Positions 5,632 to 13,026 of a DNA stretch of 14,380 nucleotides are shown in pieces. Source of the stretch: CANKHA01 sp035652315 (GTDB taxonomy: Bacteria > Pseudomonadota > Alphaproteobacteria > Rhizobiales > Xanthobacteraceae); contig DASREA010000010.1 in assembly GCA_035652315.1 (NCBI GenBank), positions 1 to 14,380 on the forward strand, read 5' to 3'. Under the pieces are notes generated by a model, which searched no databases, was not told the origin of the DNA, and worked only from the letters and a program-made list of their open reading frames with translations. A program made the position numbers and the translations under genes. Position 1 is the first letter of the stretch; the number at the start of each line of letters is the position of its first letter.

Positions 5632-7752
5632 ATGTCAGCTCTGAGCGTGATCATTGCCTGCGGCCTGCTCGCCATCGTCTACGGCATCTGGGCCACCTAT
5701 TCAGTCATGCAGGCGGATGCCGGCAGCCCGAAGATGCAGGAAATCTCGGCGGCGGTGCGCGAGGGCGCGCAGGCTTACCTGAAGCGGCAATACACCACCA
5801 TCGGCGCCGTCGGCATCATCATCTTTTTGATCGTCGGCTATTTCCTCGGCTGGCTGGTCGCCGCCGGCTTCGCCATCGGCGCGGTCCTTTCCGGCACCGC
5901 CGGCTTCATCGGCATGAACGTATCGGTGCGCGCCAATGTGCGCACCGCCCAGGCCGCCATCGCTTCGCTCGGCGATGGGCTCGGCATTGCATTTAAGGCC
6001 GGCGCGATCACCGGACTGCTGGTCGCCGGCTTGGCGCTGCTCGGCGTCACCGTCTATTTCACCGTTCTCACGCAGAGCTTCGGATTTACCGTCAACGACC
6101 GCGAGGTGATCGATGCCTTGGTGGCGCTCGGCTTCGGCGCCTCGCTGATCTCGATCTTCGCCCGTCTCGGCGGCGGCATCTTCACCAAGGGCGCCGATGT
6201 CGGCGGCGATCTGGTCGGCAAAGTCGAAGCCGGCATTCCGGAAGACGATCCGCGCAATCCTGCCACCATCGCCGACAACGTCGGTGACAATGTCGGGGAC
6301 TGCGCCGGCATGGCGGCGGATCTGTTTGAAACCTACGCAGTGACCATTGTCGCCACGATGGTGCTGGCCTCGATCTTCTTTGCCAAGAGCCCGGCGCTCG
6401 CCAACATGATGACGTTGCCGCTCGCCATCGGCGGCGCCTGCATCATCACCTCGATCATCGGCACCTTTTTCGTCAAGCTCGGCGCCACCCAATCGATCAT
6501 GGGCGCGCTGTACAAGGGCTTCATCGCCTCCGCGGTGCTGTCGCTTGCCGCCATCGCCGCCGTCATCTATGCGCTGGCCGGTTTCGGACCGCTTGCCGGG
6601 GTCGGCTATGGCGGCATATCTCTTTATCTTTGCGGCATCGTCGGGCTTGCCGTCACCGGGCTGATCATCTGGATCACCGAATACTACACCGGCACCAACT
6701 TCCGTCCGGTGAAGTCGATCGCGGCATCTTCCGTGACTGGCCACGGCACCAACATCATTCAAGGCCTCGCCATTTCCATGGAGGCCACGGCGCTGCCCGC
6801 CCTTGTCATCATCGCCGGAATTCTCGTCGCCTACGGACTGGCCGGCTTGTTCGGCATCGCCGTCGCGGTGACGACGATGCTCGCGCTCGCCGGCATGGTG
6901 GTGGCGCTCGATGCCTTCGGCCCGGTGACCGACAATGCCGGCGGCATCGCGGAAATGGCCGGTCTGCCGAAGGAGGTGCGGAAATCCACCGACGCGCTGG
7001 ATGCGGTGGGCAATACCACCAAGGCGATCACCAAAGGCTATGCCATCGGCTCGGCCGGACTCGGCGCGCTGGTGCTGTTCGCCGCCTATAACGAAGACCT
7101 TCGGTTCTTTATCGCGAATGCGTCGGCGCACCCCTATTTTGCCGGGATCAAGCTCGATTTCTCGCTGACCAATCCCTACGTCGTGGTCGGGCTGCTGTTC
7201 GGCGGATTGCTGCCTTATCTGTTCGGCGCCATGGGCATGACCGCCGTCGGCCGTGCGGCGGGCGCTATTGTCGAGGAAGTGCGCCGGCAATTCCGCGAAA
7301 AGCCCGGCATCATGACGCACCAGGACAAGCCCAACTACGGGCGCGCGGTCGACATGCTGACCAAAGCGGCGATCAAAGAGATGATCGTGCCGTCGCTATT
7401 GCCGGTGCTTTCTCCGATTGTCGTGTATTTTGTCGTCTATCTGGTCGCCGGCGGCGGGGCGGCGGGCAAATCGGCGGGCTTCGCCGCGGTCGGCGCCATG
7501 CTGCTCGGCGTCATCGTCACCGGATTGTTCGTCGCGATCTCGATGACTTCGGGCGGCGGCGCCTGGGACAATGCCAAGAAATACATTGAGGACGGTCACT
7601 ATGGGGGCAAGGGTTCCGATGCGCATAAAGCCGCAGTGACCGGCGACACCGTCGGCGACCCCTACAAGGACACGGCGGGTCCCGCGGTCAACCCGATGAT
7701 CAAGATCACCAACATCGTGGCGCTGCTGCTGCTGGCGGTGCTGGCGCACTGA
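5632..7752 (+). CDS. hppA: K+-independent H+-translocating membrane pyrophosphatase
   Basis: Integral membrane pump coupling pyrophosphate hydrolysis to proton transport. 706 residues, about sixteen hydrophobic segments, normal family length. The pyrophosphate/Mg site is DVGGDLVGKVEAGIPEDDPR beginning at Asp189, followed by the acidic block ADNVGDNVGDCAGMAADLFE. A second acidic block lies near the C-terminus (GDTVGDPYKDTAGPAVNPMIK). The cation-class determinant reads GNTTKAITKG: Lys464 and Thr467 occupy positions that are Ala and Gly in K+-dependent enzymes, which places this in the K+-independent proton-pumping class. ATG 5632 has GAGG at 5618-5621. A strong hairpin terminator follows at 7772-7800. 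It stands as its own unit between the MFS gene and convergent bamE. Likely role: scavenging biosynthetic PPi into proton motive force and keeping PPi low. No sign of damage. Confidence 0.97.
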   Translation: MSALSVIIACGLLAIVYGIWATYSVMQADAGSPKMQEISAAVREGAQAYLKRQYTTIGAVGIIIFLIVGYFLGWLVAAGFAIGAVLSGTAGFIGMNVSVRANVRTAQAAIASLGDGLGIAFKAGAITGLLVAGLALLGVTVYFTVLTQSFGFTVNDREVIDALVALGFGASLISIFARLGGGIFTKGADVGGDLVGKVEAGIPEDDPRNPATIADNVGDNVGDCAGMAADLFETYAVTIVATMVLASIFFAKSPALANMMTLPLAIGGACIITSIIGTFFVKLGATQSIMGALYKGFIASAVLSLAAIAAVIYALAGFGPLAGVGYGGISLYLCGIVGLAVTGLIIWITEYYTGTNFRPVKSIAASSVTGHGTNIIQGLAISMEATALPALVIIAGILVAYGLAGLFGIAVAVTTMLALAGMVVALDAFGPVTDNAGGIAEMAGLPKEVRKSTDALDAVGNTTKAITKGYAIGSAGLGALVLFAAYNEDLRFFIANASAHPYFAGIKLDFSLTNPYVVVGLLFGGLLPYLFGAMGMTAVGRAAGAIVEEVRRQFREKPGIMTHQDKPNYGRAVDMLTKAAIKEMIVPSLLPVLSPIVVYFVVYLVAGGGAAGKSAGFAAVGAMLLGVIVTGLFVAISMTSGGGAWDNAKKYIEDGHYGGKGSDAHKAAVTGDTVGDPYKDTAGPAVNPMIKITNIVALLLLAVLAH

Positions 7753-7771
7753 CGAGCGGCGCATATAATAG

Positions 7772-7800
7772 AAAAGCCCGCCGGCGAGGCGGGCTTTTTT
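7772..7800 (+). terminator. Rho-independent terminator after hppA
   Basis: Arms 7772-7782 and 7788-7798 pair perfectly over 11 bp (AAAAGCCCGCC / GGCGGGCTTTT) around a 5-nt loop, ending in a run of six T. It starts 20 nt after the hppA stop. The A-rich left arm gives U residues when read on the minus strand, so it probably also ends bamE transcripts arriving from the right. Confidence 0.9.
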
Positions 7801-7819
7801 ATGATCCGATGCCGAAGGG

Positions 7820-8299
7820 CTAGGAGCCGCCGGGCTTGCCGAAAAAGTTCTTGAAGATGAGATTGAGGTAGCTGAATTCCTGGCCGCCCGTCGGCGTGGT
7901 GCGGCTGACGTAATCGAAAAGCTTGCCGTCGCGCAGTCCGTAGTCGGCGATGCGCTGCACGCGGCGGTCCTTGTCGAAGTAGATAGCGATCACGCGCTGG
8001 TCCACAGGCTTGTCGGGAATAAAGGCGGCTGCCTTCTCGGTTCGTTGCGAAATGTAATAGAACACGTCTCCGTTCAGCGTGGCCACCGTAGACGGCGTGC
8101 CGAGAACGATGAGGACTTGTTCCTGTGAGGCGCCGAGCGGCACCTGCTGCAGGGCGCCCTCGGGCAACACGTAGCCGCGCTGATAAACCTGCGTCAGGCA
8201 GCCGCCGAGCAAGAAGCCGACCATCAGAAGACCGGCGGCGGTGCGACCAAAAGTCCGGACGCGGTGTCTCGTTTTGGGTCGGTAACACGGCATTCGCAT
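7820..8299 (-). CDS. bamE: Outer-membrane assembly lipoprotein, BamE/SmpA/OmlA family
   Basis: Predicted lipoprotein subunit of the BAM complex that inserts beta-barrel proteins into the outer membrane. 159 residues. A basic N-terminus and hydrophobic stretch (TAAGLLMVGFLLGGC) end in a lipobox LGGC, with Cys34 as the expected lipidated residue. The mature domain has the OmlA/SmpA pattern: GYVLPEGALQQVPLGASQEQ, VLGTPS, FYYIS, YFDKDRRV and DYGLRDG. Two close ATGs exist, 8299 and 8293, behind one AAGGGG ribosome site; spacing does not decide between them. The open frame extends much further right but overlaps the divergent chaperone gene, so the extension is discarded. It is monocistronic, divergent from 8411 and convergent with hppA. 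The C-terminal FSYLNLIFKNFFGKPGGS tail resembles other rhizobial members as I recall them. Confidence 0.88.
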   Translation of the reverse strand: MRMPCYRPKTRHRVRTFGRTAAGLLMVGFLLGGCLTQVYQRGYVLPEGALQQVPLGASQEQVLIVLGTPSTVATLNGDVFYYISQRTEKAAAFIPDKPVDQRVIAIYFDKDRRVQRIADYGLRDGKLFDYVSRTTPTGGQEFSYLNLIFKNFFGKPGGS

Positions 8300-8326
8300 T
8301 TCACCCCTTGCATCCGAAGGCCGGTT

Positions 8327-8355
8327 GACGTAACCGCCGACACGGCAAATTGCAA
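8327..8355 (-). promoter_or_regulatory. Candidate promoter for bamE in the divergent gap
   Basis: On the minus strand TTGCAA (8350-8355) and TACGTC (8327-8332) are 17 nt apart and would start transcription about 20 nt before the bamE ATG. The -10 box is weak. A TTGACG at 8325-8330 on the plus strand could serve the divergent chaperone gene, but no good -10 follows it. Confidence 0.28.
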
Positions 8356-8410
8356 CGTTGGCTCCGCCGACCAGCGGCGTCACCTGGCGGAGGCTGAACG
8401 GGCTATCCCT

Positions 8411-8965
8411 ATGAAATTCGACGTTTTTCGCCTTGGCCCCGAGACCGGCAACATCGCCGCTTTGTATGGCGCGATCGTGGCGCAGGCGAGGTCGCCCGCC
8501 TTCTATCGGGATCACGGAATTCCCGATACCCCGGCGGGCCGCCTGGAGATGATTCTGCTGCATACTTGGTTGCTGTGCCGCCGGCTGGGCCGCGGTCCGC
8601 GCGAGCTGCAAAAGCTCGGACAGCAGGTATTCGATTTTTTCTGCCGAGACATGGACAACAACCTGAGGGAAATGGGCATCGGCGACTTGGCGGTGCCGCG
8701 CCACATGCGGCGCATCGGTGAGGCCTTCTATGGCCGCGCCGCCGCGTATGATCGGGCGCTGGCGTCTGCCGATGAAGGCGCATTGGCGGATGCGCTGGCG
8801 CGCAATGTTTTCTCCGGCGCTTCCCAACAATCCGGGCACGTGCGCTGGCTGACCGCTTACGTCCTCGAGACGGCCGGTGCGCTCGCGCGAGAACAGGATT
8901 CCACGCTCATGGCGGGTCGCATCGATTTTCCCGCGACCGAAGCACCGGCGATGCAGCACACATGA
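8411..8965 (+). CDS. Ubiquinol-cytochrome c reductase assembly chaperone (Cbp3/UQCC1 family)
   Basis: 184-residue protein of the ubiquinol-cytochrome-c chaperone family, relatives of mitochondrial Cbp3, which assist maturation of cytochrome b for the bc1 complex. The visible signature is AGRLEMILLHTWLLCRRL (42-59), then FDFFCRDMDNNLREMGIGDL (74-93) and VPRHMRRIGEAFYGRAAAYD (95-114). No signal peptide or membrane segment is seen, so it should be cytosolic or peripheral. ATG 8411 is chosen because the conserved domain begins a few residues later; the frame is open back to 8264 without a ribosome site, and even for 8411 the site is weak. The stop overlaps the DUF177 start by 4 nt (ATGA), so the two are translationally coupled. 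That chaperone-DUF177 pairing is common in alphaproteobacteria. Confidence 0.88.
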   Translation: MKFDVFRLGPETGNIAALYGAIVAQARSPAFYRDHGIPDTPAGRLEMILLHTWLLCRRLGRGPRELQKLGQQVFDFFCRDMDNNLREMGIGDLAVPRHMRRIGEAFYGRAAAYDRALASADEGALADALARNVFSGASQQSGHVRWLTAYVLETAGALAREQDSTLMAGRIDFPATEAPAMQHT

Positions 8966-9504
8966 ATACGCTTGATCTTCCCTGGAGCGTTCCGGTGAGG
9001 CTCGCAGACATTCCGGAAGAAGGCCGCCGCTACGACCTTGCCGCGGATGAGGCGGCGCGCGAGCGCGTTGCCGGGCTTATTGGACTGCGCGCGTTGCCGC
9101 GGTTGGAAGCAAACTTCCACGTGATGCGACGTGGCGCGCATGGCTTGCACGTCAACGGCAGCGTGAGCGCCACCGTCGGTCAGACATGCGTTGTGACTCT
9201 GGATCCGATCGAGAACAACGTAAGCGAAAGTCTCGATCTTTCCTTCGCACCGCCAAACGATCTGCCTCCCACAAGTGCGCAAGCTGACCCCGGTGGGTCA
9301 GGGGAGGAGGACGCGCCGGAGCCGCTGATCGGTGAAACGATCGACCTCGGCGCTATTGCGACCGAGTTTCTCATCCTCGGCGTCGATCCCTATCCTCGAA
9401 AGGCGGGCGCGACTTTCGAGCCGCCGGCCGCCGAAGACGGCAAGGCGAATCCATTTGCCGCATTGGCGGCTTTGAAAAAGGGGCAAGGGCGCAACGATGT
9501 TTAG
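8962..9504 (+). CDS. DUF177 / YceD-family protein
   Basis: 180-residue soluble protein of the DUF177 family. E. coli YceD, a member, has been linked to 23S rRNA accumulation; a role here in rRNA or ribosome biogenesis is inferred from that family only. Visible hallmarks are VNGSVSATVGQTCVVTLDPI (64-83) with Cys76, and the acidic-to-hydrophobic block ETIDLGAIATEFLILGVDPY (125-144) followed by PRK. Between them is a low-complexity acidic, Gly/Pro-rich linker (100-122). Start ATG 8962 overlaps the chaperone stop. In many bacteria a yceD homologue is followed by rpmF, plsX and fabH. Here plsX follows after 116 nt and rpmF is missing from the site, as usual in alphaproteobacteria. Confidence 0.87.
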   Translation: MNTLDLPWSVPVRLADIPEEGRRYDLAADEAARERVAGLIGLRALPRLEANFHVMRRGAHGLHVNGSVSATVGQTCVVTLDPIENNVSESLDLSFAPPNDLPPTSAQADPGGSGEEDAPEPLIGETIDLGAIATEFLILGVDPYPRKAGATFEPPAAEDGKANPFAALAALKKGQGRNDV

Positions 9505-9620
9505 AATTGCGTCCCTTGCGGCGAACCCTTTGTGTCCTTCCGCCGCCGGGTTATGGTCGAAAATCGCCCACGAGACGGGCAGGACGGTCTTCGCGCGCCC
9601 TCAATCCCTCAGGTTCCTGC

Positions 9621-10682
9621 ATGCCGCATAAAGTGCGCATCGCGCTCGACGCCATGGGAGGGGATCACGGGCCAAGCGTCGTGATTCCGGGGGCGGAGAT
9701 TTCGCTCATCCGTCATCCCGACAGCGAGATGGTCCTGTTCGGCGACGCCGCGGCGATCGAGGCGGCGCTGGTTGATCATCCGCGGCTGAAGGCGGCCTGT
9801 CGCATTGTTCACACCGATGTCGCCGTGCGCATGGACGACAAGCCGAGCCAAGCGCTGCGCCGCGGCCGCTGGAAATCCTCCATGTGGCTTGCGCTCGATG
9901 CGGTTCGCAAAGGCGAAGCCGATGTTGCGGTATCGGCGGGAAACACCGGCGCGCTGATGGCGATGGCCAAGTTCAATCTTCGAATGATCGCCGGAATCGA
10001 CCGGCCGGCTATTGCCGCGCTCTGGCCAACGCTGAAAGGTGAATCGATCGTTCTTGACGTCGGCGCTTCCATTGGCGCTGACGCCGAGCATCTCGTCCAT
10101 CTTGCCGCGATGGGCAGTGCCATGGCGCGGGTGTTGTTCGATCTCGAGCGGCCCACGGTGGGTCTGCTCAATATCGGGGTAGAGGAAGTCAAAGGGCTGG
10201 AACCGGTGCGCGAGGCGGGACGCATGCTGCGCGAGGAGCCGTGGCCACATCTGGAATACTGCGGCTTCGTGGAGGCCGACGATATCGGCAAGGGCGCAGT
10301 AGACGTGGTAGTGACGGAAGGTTTCGCCGGGAACATCGCGCTCAAGGCCGCCGAAGGCACCGCGCGGCAGGTTGGCGAATATATGCGCAGCGCCTTGATG
10401 CGGACCTGGCGCGCCAAGCTCGGTTATCTGTTTGCCCGCGAGGCGTTCCGCGCCGTGCGGGAAAAGATGGATCCGCGCAAGGCGAATGGCGGAGTATTTC
10501 TTGGTCTGAAAGGCATTGTGATCAAGAGCCACGGCGGCGCCGATGCCGAGGGTTTCGCGGCGGCCGTAGACATGGGCTACGACATGGTGCGCTACGAACT
10601 GCTTACCAAGATCGGTCAAGCGCTCGCACACGAAGTCCGGAGCCCGGCCGCAGCTCCGCTGGTTGGAGGAGCTGTTTCGTGA
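9621..10682 (+). CDS. plsX: Phosphate acyltransferase PlsX
   Basis: Peripheral membrane enzyme making acyl-phosphate from acyl-ACP, the donor used by PlsY for glycerol-3-phosphate acylation in phospholipid synthesis. 353 residues. Family markers are LDAMGGDHGPS (9-19), VSAGNTGALMAMAKF (104-118), DVGASIGADAEHLVHLAAMG, GLLNIGVEEVKG and FVEADDIGKGAVDVVVTEGF, with the usual EGFAGNIALKAAEG near the end. The frame is open back to a TTG at 9507, but the conserved domain begins right after ATG 9621, so the 38-residue extension is discarded. The ribosome site is poor. The stop overlaps the fabH GTG by 4 nt, so plsX and fabH are coupled, tying phospholipid initiation to fatty-acid initiation. Confidence 0.95.
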   Translation: MPHKVRIALDAMGGDHGPSVVIPGAEISLIRHPDSEMVLFGDAAAIEAALVDHPRLKAACRIVHTDVAVRMDDKPSQALRRGRWKSSMWLALDAVRKGEADVAVSAGNTGALMAMAKFNLRMIAGIDRPAIAALWPTLKGESIVLDVGASIGADAEHLVHLAAMGSAMARVLFDLERPTVGLLNIGVEEVKGLEPVREAGRMLREEPWPHLEYCGFVEADDIGKGAVDVVVTEGFAGNIALKAAEGTARQVGEYMRSALMRTWRAKLGYLFAREAFRAVREKMDPRKANGGVFLGLKGIVIKSHGGADAEGFAAAVDMGYDMVRYELLTKIGQALAHEVRSPAAAPLVGGAVS

Positions 10683-11656
10683 CAGTGACGCGTTCCGTCG
10701 TTCTCGGCTGCGGCTGTTATCTGCCTTCGCATGTCGTCAGCAACGCCGATCTCGCCAAGACGGTCGATACCTCCGACGAGTGGATCGTGCAACGCACCGG
10801 CATTCGCGAACGCCGGGTGGCGGCGGCGGGTGAATTCACGTCCGACCTTGCCATTCATGCCGCGCGCACCGCGCTCGGCGATGCCGGCGTGGACCCGCAG
10901 TCGATCGATCTCATCATTATGGGAACCTCGACGCCGGACCATAGCTTTCCGGCGACGGCCGTGCAGGTTCAAGCGGCGTTGGGCGTGACTCACGGTGCGG
11001 CTTTCGATCTGCAGGCGGTCTGCTCGGGCTTCGTCTTTAGCCTCGCCACCGCCGATTCCATGCTCAGAACCGGCATGTTCAAGCGGGCGCTGGTGGTCGG
11101 CGCCGAAACTTTTTCGCGTATCGTTGATTGGAAGGACCGGAGCACCTGCGTTTTGTTCGGCGATGGCGCGGGCGCCTTGGTGTTGGAGGCGCAGGCGCAG
11201 CCTGGTGGGCGCGAGGACCGCGGCATTCTGACGGCGCATCTGCGCTCCGACGGCCGGCACAAGAGCAAGCTCTATACCGACGGCGGGGTGTCGACGACCG
11301 GCACCGCCGGCGTGGTGCGCATGGAGGGCCGCGCCGTCTTCAAACACGCGGTCGCCATGATCACCGATGTGATCGAGGACGCCTTCAAGGCGACCGGCTT
11401 TAGCGCGGCGGATGTGGACTGGTTTGTACCGCACCAGGCCAACAAGCGGATTATCGACGATTCCGCCCATAAGCTGGGCATTAGCCCGGAAAAGGTCGTG
11501 GTCACGGTCGACCGCCACGGCAATACCTCAGCGGCCTCGATCCCTTTGGCCTTGTGCGTCGCGGTCGCCGACGGCCGCATAAAGCAGGGCGATCTCGTCC
11601 TGCTCGAGGCTATGGGCGGAGGTTTCACCTGGGGTTCGGTGCTGTTGCGCTGGTAA
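10679..11656 (+). CDS. fabH: Beta-ketoacyl-ACP synthase III
   Basis: Starts type II fatty-acid synthesis by condensing acetyl-CoA with malonyl-ACP. 325 residues, the standard length. The thiolase-fold catalytic triad is clear: Cys115 in DLQAVCSGFVFSLA, His252 in VPHQANKRI, Asn282 in RHGNTSAASIPLA. The glycine-rich LFGDGAGALVLE (159-170) and the C-terminal LLEAMGGGFTWGSVLLRW are also typical. The GTG start at 10679 overlaps the plsX stop (GTGA) and has an excellent GGAGGA at 10665-10670 with 8-nt spacing; a second GTG lies two codons on. The frame is open far upstream within plsX but is irrelevant there. The neighbour ihfA has its own promoter. Confidence 0.96.
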   Translation: MTVTRSVVLGCGCYLPSHVVSNADLAKTVDTSDEWIVQRTGIRERRVAAAGEFTSDLAIHAARTALGDAGVDPQSIDLIIMGTSTPDHSFPATAVQVQAALGVTHGAAFDLQAVCSGFVFSLATADSMLRTGMFKRALVVGAETFSRIVDWKDRSTCVLFGDGAGALVLEAQAQPGGREDRGILTAHLRSDGRHKSKLYTDGGVSTTGTAGVVRMEGRAVFKHAVAMITDVIEDAFKATGFSAADVDWFVPHQANKRIIDDSAHKLGISPEKVVVTVDRHGNTSAASIPLALCVAVADGRIKQGDLVLLEAMGGGFTWGSVLLRW

Positions 11657-11663
11657 GTTGTCG

Positions 11664-11692
11664 TTGACCCGCTTGGTTAATCTTAATATCCT
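11664..11692 (+). promoter_or_regulatory. Sigma-70 promoter of ihfA
   Basis: TTGACC (11664-11669), 17-nt spacer, TATCCT (11687-11692), inside an AT-rich island between fabH and ihfA that stands out in this GC-rich DNA. The predicted start is about 35 nt before the ihfA ATG. A second TATCCT occurs at 11704-11709. AATCAGTATCCTA (11698-11710) resembles the IHF consensus WATCAANNNNTTR with two mismatches, which would fit autoregulation but is weak. Confidence 0.55.
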
Positions 11693-11734
11693 CGATAAAT
11701 CAGTATCCTATGGTCGCCGACAGTGGGGGAGGCG

Positions 11735-12058
11735 ATGACCGGCAAAACAGTGACGCGCGCGGATCTATGCGAGGCCGTCTATCAAAAGGTCGGTCTCTCG
11801 CGCACAGAGTCGTCGAGCCTCGTGGAATTGGTGCTTAAGGAAATCACCGATTGCCTGGAGCGCGGCGAAACGGTGAAGCTTTCGTCCTTCGGGTCCTTCG
11901 TCGTTCGCAAGAAAGGCCAGCGAATTGGCCGCAATCCCAAGACCGGCAAGGAGGTTCCGATCTCCCCGCGCCGGGTCATGGTTTTCAAGCCCTCCGCCAT
12001 TCTTAAGCAGCGCATCAATGGCCATGGCCATGATGGCACTCAGGCGCCCGCAAAATAG
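11735..12058 (+). CDS. ihfA: Integration host factor subunit alpha
   Basis: DNA-bending nucleoid protein of the HU/IHF family; pairs with IHF-beta. 107 residues. It has the alpha-specific opening TVTRADLCEAVYQKVGLSRTE (5-25), the core VKLSSFGSFVVRKKGQRIGR (47-66), then NPKTGKEVPISPRRVMVFKP, the beta-arm region whose tip Pro intercalates DNA. The C-terminal tail (NGHGHDGTQAPAK) is variable and disordered-looking. ATG 11735 directly follows a G-rich GGGGGAGG (11725-11732); spacing is short, and a GTG at 11750 is the alternative, but family N-termini match ATG 11735. It is followed 11 nt later by a MerR-type regulator, a pairing widely conserved in proteobacteria. Confidence 0.94.
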   Translation: MTGKTVTRADLCEAVYQKVGLSRTESSSLVELVLKEITDCLERGETVKLSSFGSFVVRKKGQRIGRNPKTGKEVPISPRRVMVFKPSAILKQRINGHGHDGTQAPAK

Positions 12059-12069
12059 GAGCAGCGGCC

Positions 12070-12600
12070 TTGGATAAGGCGCCCGATGCTTTTCGCACTA
12101 TTAGCGAAGTCGCAGACGACCTCGACGTGCCGCAACATGTGCTGCGCTTCTGGGAAAGCCGCTTCAGCCAAATCCGGCCCATGAAGCGCGCCGGCGGGCG
12201 CCGTTACTACCGGATCGACGACGTCGAACTGCTGCGCGGCATCCGCCACTTGCTTTATGGCGAGGGCTATACCATTCGCGGCGTGCAGCGCATTCTCAAG
12301 GAGCAAGGCGCCGCTTTTGTGCAGCAGGCGTGGCGCGCGAACGGCTCGGCCATGGCCGAAGCAAACGACGACAATGACGTGGCCTCGATTTCGGCTACGG
12401 AATCCAATGTCGATGCCACCAGGCGCCGCGAGCCGCGGCTTGAACGGCCATCGGCCGACGGGGGCGAACGCCTGCTGCAACCGGCCGCGGGCGCCCGCGC
12501 CTCAAATCCGGCAATCGCGGCGGAAGACCGGCATAAGCTTCAAGGCGTTCTGCACGAGCTCGACGAGTGCCGCCGTCTGCTGCAAAGCGTGCTTGGCTGA
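12070..12600 (+). CDS. MerR-family transcriptional regulator downstream of ihfA
   Basis: 176-residue regulator with an N-terminal MerR-type winged helix-turn-helix: AFRTISEVADDLDVPQHVLR (8-27), FWESRF, the wing GGRRYYRIDDVELLRGI (42-58), and YTIRGVQRILKEQG (67-80), the short dimerisation helix. The rest is low complexity and has no cysteine cluster or ligand domain, so it is not a metal sensor; C-terminal LHELDECRRLLQSVL may be a short coiled coil. The start is TTG 12070, supported by AGGAG at 12057-12061 (8-nt spacing) and by no usable ATG or GTG nearby. It is co-transcribed with ihfA. It ends 24 nt from the convergent minus-strand gene with no terminator visible between them. Target genes are unknown. 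Confidence 0.88.
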   Translation: MDKAPDAFRTISEVADDLDVPQHVLRFWESRFSQIRPMKRAGGRRYYRIDDVELLRGIRHLLYGEGYTIRGVQRILKEQGAAFVQQAWRANGSAMAEANDDNDVASISATESNVDATRRREPRLERPSADGGERLLQPAAGARASNPAIAAEDRHKLQGVLHELDECRRLLQSVLG

Positions 12601-12624
12601 CGGCACCGCCGGAAACGCTTGTGC

Positions 12625-12888
12625 TCAGCGTGGCCGTTCGCGGCCGCCGTCGTCGTGGCGTCCTCGCTCTTCTTGGATCATGTGATATCGGACGCGCGGA
12701 TCGGGATCCGAACCGATGTAACGGCCGTTCAAATAAACGTCGTATTCGGGATTGCTCGAAGGGCCCGGAACGGTGGTTTTCTTCTTGGTCACCGCGGCCT
12801 TTGGTTTCGGCTGATCGGTGGAATTCTGAGCATGGGCCGGCAGAGCGATCAACGCCACGGCCGCCAAGCTGATGGCAAAAAGTCTCAT
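12625..12888 (-). CDS. Small exported protein A with C-terminal DPDP motif
   Basis: Not a family I can name. 87 residues. MRLFAISLAAVALIALPAHA is a Sec-type signal peptide with a likely cut after Ala20 (AHA-Q), so the mature protein of about 67 residues is periplasmic or secreted. A Lys-rich linker (KPKAAVTKKKTTVPG) leads to the C-terminal motif DVYLNGRYIGSDPDPRVRYH (50-69) plus MIQEE, then a charged tail. The same motif ends the upstream gene (13027-13461), so the two are related at the C-terminus only. ATG 12888 has AAGGAGG just upstream. A longer frame to 13017 is rejected because it would translate the terminator hairpin. No strong promoter is seen; GGAAG-N17-TGTT (12920-12945) is an EcfG-like site with two mismatches. 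Confidence 0.78.
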   Translation of the reverse strand: MRLFAISLAAVALIALPAHAQNSTDQPKPKAAVTKKKTTVPGPSSNPEYDVYLNGRYIGSDPDPRVRYHMIQEERGRHDDGGRERPR

Positions 12889-12976
12889 GGTTCTTCCTCC
12901 TTCATAGGCTTGTGACGTAAACACCGGGCGGGTCGGGTAGCTTCCCACCGGCTTGCCAAATTTCGGCCGCCAAAAC

Positions 12977-13005
12977 ACAAGCCCCGGTCTTGGACCGGGG
13001 CTTGT
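12977..13005 (-). terminator. Hairpin terminator after small exported protein B
   Basis: Perfect 13-bp stem (12977-12989 with 12993-13005, arm ACAAGCCCCGGTC) and a 3-nt loop, read on the minus strand and running into TTTT. It lies 21 nt past the stop of the gene at 13027-13461 and 88 nt before the start of the next minus-strand gene, separating the two transcripts. Confidence 0.85.
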
Positions 13006-13026
13006 CGCACAGCTCACACTGGAGCG

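Noticed and set aside
5701..7320. 539-codon open frame on the minus strand
   Set aside because: It lies wholly opposite hppA, whose protein is unmistakable. His/Asp/Gly/Arg-rich composition shows it is the antisense shadow of a biased codon pattern.
7763..7769. TATAATA resembling a -10 box after hppA
   Set aside because: It lies just before the terminator, with no matching -35 and no downstream plus-strand gene until 8411.
9531..9560. TTGTGT-N16-TATGGT as a plsX promoter
   Set aside because: Both boxes are weak and the spacing is 16; plsX may simply be co-transcribed with the DUF177 gene.
12625..13017. Longer 130-residue form of exported protein A
   Set aside because: The extra N-terminus would be translated from the terminator hairpin. 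ATG 12888 has a strong ribosome site and is followed directly by a clean signal peptide.
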